NCBI GenBank assembly: GCA_036163455.1
Contig: JAYZKL010000047.1
Location: forward strand, 1-8,938
Reading direction: 5' to 3'
DNA length: 8,938 bases
Origin: GCA-2701705 sp036163455
Lineage (GTDB): Bacteria > Pseudomonadota > Gammaproteobacteria > GCA-002705445 > GCA-002716945
In this document: positions 7,174 to 8,938 of the stretch, piece by piece
Position numbering within the stretch: the first letter of the stretch is position 1
Layout: every line of letters starts with the position of its first letter
Made by a program: the position numbers and the translations under genes
The notes under the pieces: generated by a model
Database searches by the model: none
Told to the model about the DNA's origin: nothing
The model's input: only the letters and a program-made list of their open reading frames with translations

Positions 7174-7202
7174 ATTATTATGTGTATAAATAATGAATTC
7201 AA
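7174..7202 (-). promoter_or_regulatory. Putative fur promoter with overlapping inverted repeat
   Basis: On the minus strand TTGAAT (7197-7202) and AATAAT (7174-7179) are spaced by 17 bp, matching four and five of six consensus bases. The -10 is also the right arm of an inverted repeat ATTATT-N9-AATAAT (7174-7194). A start about 7 nt past the -10 would leave only about 6 nt of leader before the fur ATG. The position suggests fur can be expressed apart from rnfH. The repeat could be an operator, but it does not fit the canonical Fur box well. Confidence 0.35.
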
Positions 7203-7204
7203 GG

Positions 7205-7498
7205 TTATTTATCTGCCTTTTTTCTATCTGCTAGTTTTTTTCTCTTAATTTTAGGGTCAATTATGACGGGCTCATAGATTTCCACTCTATCTTTATCTTT
7301 TAATATATAATTATCACTAACTAGTTTTCCATATATACCTATTCTATTATTTTTTTTACAATAATTAGGGATAATGTTATTTAATTCAATTTCTTCAAAA
7401 AATTTTTTAATTTTTATCCCTTCAACTGTTGTAAAAGCTTTGTGAAATTTTAAGAACTCATTAATGCAAACTACTTCTATTTTGATTTTATTTTTCAT
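7205..7498 (-). CDS. rnfH: RnfH family ubiquitin-like protein (RatB/PasI-like)
   Basis: Small beta-grasp-fold protein of the RnfH family (UPF0125), 97 residues, the usual size. The diagnostic segment is LKDKDRVEIYEPVIIDPK (66-83), equivalent to the GDRVEIYRPL..DPK signature. NRIGIYGKLVSDNY (51-64) also matches the family. The C-terminus is a short lysine/arginine-rich tail (84-97). Its molecular function is not settled: the name comes from linkage to rnf genes in some bacteria, and it has been called RatB or PasI as partner of the RatA/PasT gene, although a true antitoxin role is doubtful in E. coli. Here it overlaps ratA by 11 nt, so translation is probably coupled. No good Shine-Dalgarno is visible before the ATG at 7498. 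Confidence 0.9.
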   Translation of the reverse strand: MKNKIKIEVVCINEFLKFHKAFTTVEGIKIKKFFEEIELNNIIPNYCKKNNRIGIYGKLVSDNYILKDKDRVEIYEPVIIDPKIKRKKLADRKKADK

Positions 7499-7925
7499 AC
7501 TTCATTCTAAATGCTTCTGAAACAAAAGAGTCGAGAATTGATGTCATTATAGAAGTAAAAACTGGTTTGATTGACAGTTCAATTATTTTATTAGAAAACT
7601 CATATTCAAGTACAAAATTAACTATAGTAGTATTTTTATCGACTCTTGAGAAACTCCATAAACCATTTAAGCTCTTAAACGGTCCATCTAATAGTTTTAG
7701 TTGAATTTTCTCATTATCTATATAGTGATTCTCTGTAGTAAAAGTCCATTTAACAAGATTCTTGGAGACACTAATCTCTCCTATCATTATATTATTTTCA
7801 TTACTTATAATTTTTGAACCATTGCACCAAGGTAAAAAATCTGAATATTTATCTACTTGATTAACTAAAGTAAATATTGTCTCAATATCAATGTTAATAG
7901 ATTCTTCTTTTTTAATGTAATCCAT
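7488..7925 (-). CDS. ratA: RatA/PasT family START-domain (SRPBCC/Coq10-like) protein
   Basis: A 145-residue SRPBCC-fold protein of the polyketide cyclase/Coq10 family. Matching E. coli RatA are LVNQVDKYSDFLPWC (20-34), LDGPFKSLNGLWSF (79-92), YEFSNKIIELSIKPVF (108-123) and the closing helix SFVSEAFRMKYEK (133-145). In E. coli RatA/PasT was reported to block 70S association and to affect stress survival; the fold and its Coq10 homology also allow a lipid or quinone role. Function is therefore family-level only. The gene starts 6 nt after the stop of the upstream transporter and overlaps rnfH by 11 nt, so the three are probably one transcript. The usual neighbour smpB is not next to it. No Shine-Dalgarno precedes the ATG. 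Confidence 0.9.
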   Translation of the reverse strand: MDYIKKEESINIDIETIFTLVNQVDKYSDFLPWCNGSKIISNENNIMIGEISVSKNLVKWTFTTENHYIDNEKIQLKLLDGPFKSLNGLWSFSRVDKNTTIVNFVLEYEFSNKIIELSIKPVFTSIMTSILDSFVSEAFRMKYEK

Positions 7926-7931
7926 AAAATA

Positions 7932-8938
7932 TTACATAAAGCCATTAGTAAATATAACCATAACAGCAATTGGTGCAATATATCTTATTAAAATTCTCCA
8001 AATACTATAGATTATTGGTGGCATTTCAAGTTCCGAAGAAGAAGTAGATTTTTTTACCAAATATCCAACAAATATTGCCATCGAAAAGCCGCCAAGTGGC
8101 AGAAGTACTTTAGATGTCAAAGAATCAAGTAGATTAAAAAAATTCATTCCTAAAATCGTAATATCATGCCAATAATTGAAAGACCAGATTGTTCCAATTC
8201 CAAAAAGCCAAGTAACAAATCCAATTTTTAATGCAGCTTCTGCTCTAGTGTATCTAAAGTTTTCTATAAATAAAGTAACTGCAGGCTCAATTAATGAGAT
8301 TGCTGATGTTATAGCAGCAAAAAATAATAAAATGAAAAATAAGGTTCCAAAGGTTTCCCCTCCTGGCATCGATCCAAATGCAATTGGTAGCGTCTGGAAA
8401 ATTAACCCTGGCCCAGCAGTTGTTGGATCTAAATTATATGTAAATATAATTGGAAAAATAATAATTCCCGCAATAATAGCCACAAAAGTATCAGCAAATG
8501 CAACTACAGAGGTAACTTCTAGAATAGAAAATTTATCTGATAAATATGATCCATATATCATTAATGCACCCATTCCTATACTAAGAGAAAAGAAAGCCAT
8601 CCCCATGGCATTCCATATAACGCTCGCTGTAATTTTATTAATGTCAGGTAAAAATAAATAGCGGATGCCCTCAGTAAATCCGCTTAAAGTAGTAACATAT
8701 GCTGCCAGTATCAGTAAAAGAACAAATAAGCCAGGAATTAAAAATTTAATAGCTTTCTCTAAACCTCCTCTCACACCTTTTGATACTATATAGCAGGTTA
8801 AAAACATAAAGATTGTATGCCACGCTAATTGTTTTTCTGGGTCATTTGTAAAATTTTTAAATAAATTTGTAGCACCATCAACAGTTACTTGGTTGAAAAC
8901 TCCAGAAAAAGATTTAAAAATATAAGAAATAGTCCAAC
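7932..8938 (-). CDS. Neurotransmitter:sodium symporter (SNF/NSS) family transporter, N-terminus beyond window
   Basis: Inner-membrane Na+-coupled transporter of the LeuT/SLC6 family, probably for an amino acid or related small amine; the substrate cannot be read from this fragment. The frame is open from base 8936 to the stop at 7932 (334 residues), so the ATG at 8807 is internal. Roughly 110 N-terminal residues, including TM1 with its substrate and sodium contacts, are missing. Hydrophobic segments lie near fragment residues 40-55, 64-82, 105-132, 142-165, 195-225, 236-255, 276-295 and 308-330. The TM6 unwound-helix region is AFFSLSIGMG (114-123). TM8 has ITSAISLIEP (209-218), where Thr-Ser match sodium-site-2 positions of LeuT. 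Asp149 in TM7 falls near LeuT Glu290, suggesting chloride independence (alignment by eye). The C-terminal part fits the bacterial 11-12-TM type. It sits 6 nt upstream of ratA. Confidence 0.9.
   Translation of the reverse strand, partial: WTISYIFKSFSGVFNQVTVDGATNLFKNFTNDPEKQLAWHTIFMFLTCYIVSKGVRGGLEKAIKFLIPGLFVLLLILAAYVTTLSGFTEGIRYLFLPDINKITASVIWNAMGMAFFSLSIGMGALMIYGSYLSDKFSILEVTSVVAFADTFVAIIAGIIIFPIIFTYNLDPTTAGPGLIFQTLPIAFGSMPGGETFGTLFFILLFFAAITSAISLIEPAVTLFIENFRYTRAEAALKIGFVTWLFGIGTIWSFNYWHDITILGMNFFNLLDSLTSKVLLPLGGFSMAIFVGYLVKKSTSSSELEMPPIIYSIWRILIRYIAPIAVMVIFTNGFM

Noticed and set aside
7161..7204. Canonical Fur box upstream of fur
   Set aside because: The inverted repeat there does not match GATAATGATAATCATTATC in register, so I report it only as a candidate operator.
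7205..7925. ratA-rnfH as a proven toxin-antitoxin module
   Set aside because: The pair is a widely conserved housekeeping neighbourhood, and an antitoxin role for RnfH is not established, so I describe family membership only.
8176..8661. Plus-strand open frame of 161 codons
   Set aside because: Antisense to the symporter, whose membrane segments and family motifs are clear on the minus strand.
8805..8807. ATG at 8807 as start of the symporter
   Set aside because: The frame continues upstream without a stop to the window edge and encodes family-like sequence, so this Met is internal and the gene is partial.

Overview
This AT-rich window looks like ordinary chromosomal housekeeping DNA from a low-GC gammaproteobacterium with a compact genome. 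The neighbourhood pncC-recA-recX-alaS followed by lysC is the gammaproteobacterial arrangement (pseudomonad-like, because lysC follows alaS). The best protein matches I recall (RecA, Fur, NadK, RatA, RnfH) are also gammaproteobacterial. Low GC, tiny gaps and overlapping genes would fit a streamlined marine lineage such as SAR86, but that placement is inference only. I see no tRNA, rRNA, CRISPR array, insertion sequence or phage gene.

Layout: (1) 1-5792, minus strand, reading right to left: pncC (NMN deamidase), recA, recX, alaS, lysC (its C-terminal end is cut by the left edge). After pncC the spacings are 48 bp, a 20-nt overlap, a 4-nt ATGA overlap and a 2-nt gap, so recA-recX-alaS-lysC is very probably one transcription unit. 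(2) 5793-5859: a short divergent promoter region. (3) 5860-6708, plus strand: nadK (NAD kinase). (4) 6709-6731: a 23-bp convergent gap with a weak bidirectional hairpin. (5) 6732-8938, minus strand, reading right to left: a sodium:neurotransmitter-symporter-family transporter (N-terminus beyond the right edge), ratA, rnfH, fur. The first three are packed with a 6-nt gap and an 11-nt overlap. fur follows after 44 bp with its own plausible promoter.

How the genes relate: recA and recX form the recombinase and its modulator. alaS and lysC link translation and amino-acid synthesis to the same transcript. pncC and nadK both act in pyridine-nucleotide metabolism (NMN salvage and NADP synthesis) and lie head to head over 67 bp. 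fur is the iron-responsive repressor. ratA and rnfH are the usual small partner genes of the smpB neighbourhood, but here a transporter sits where smpB would be expected.

I found no convincing new biological system. The points most worth a second look are the lack of a visible SOS box at recA, the divergent loop in PncC, the pncC/nadK head-to-head pair, the transporter next to ratA, and the scarcity of Shine-Dalgarno sequences. No gene-free stretch exceeds 67 bp.
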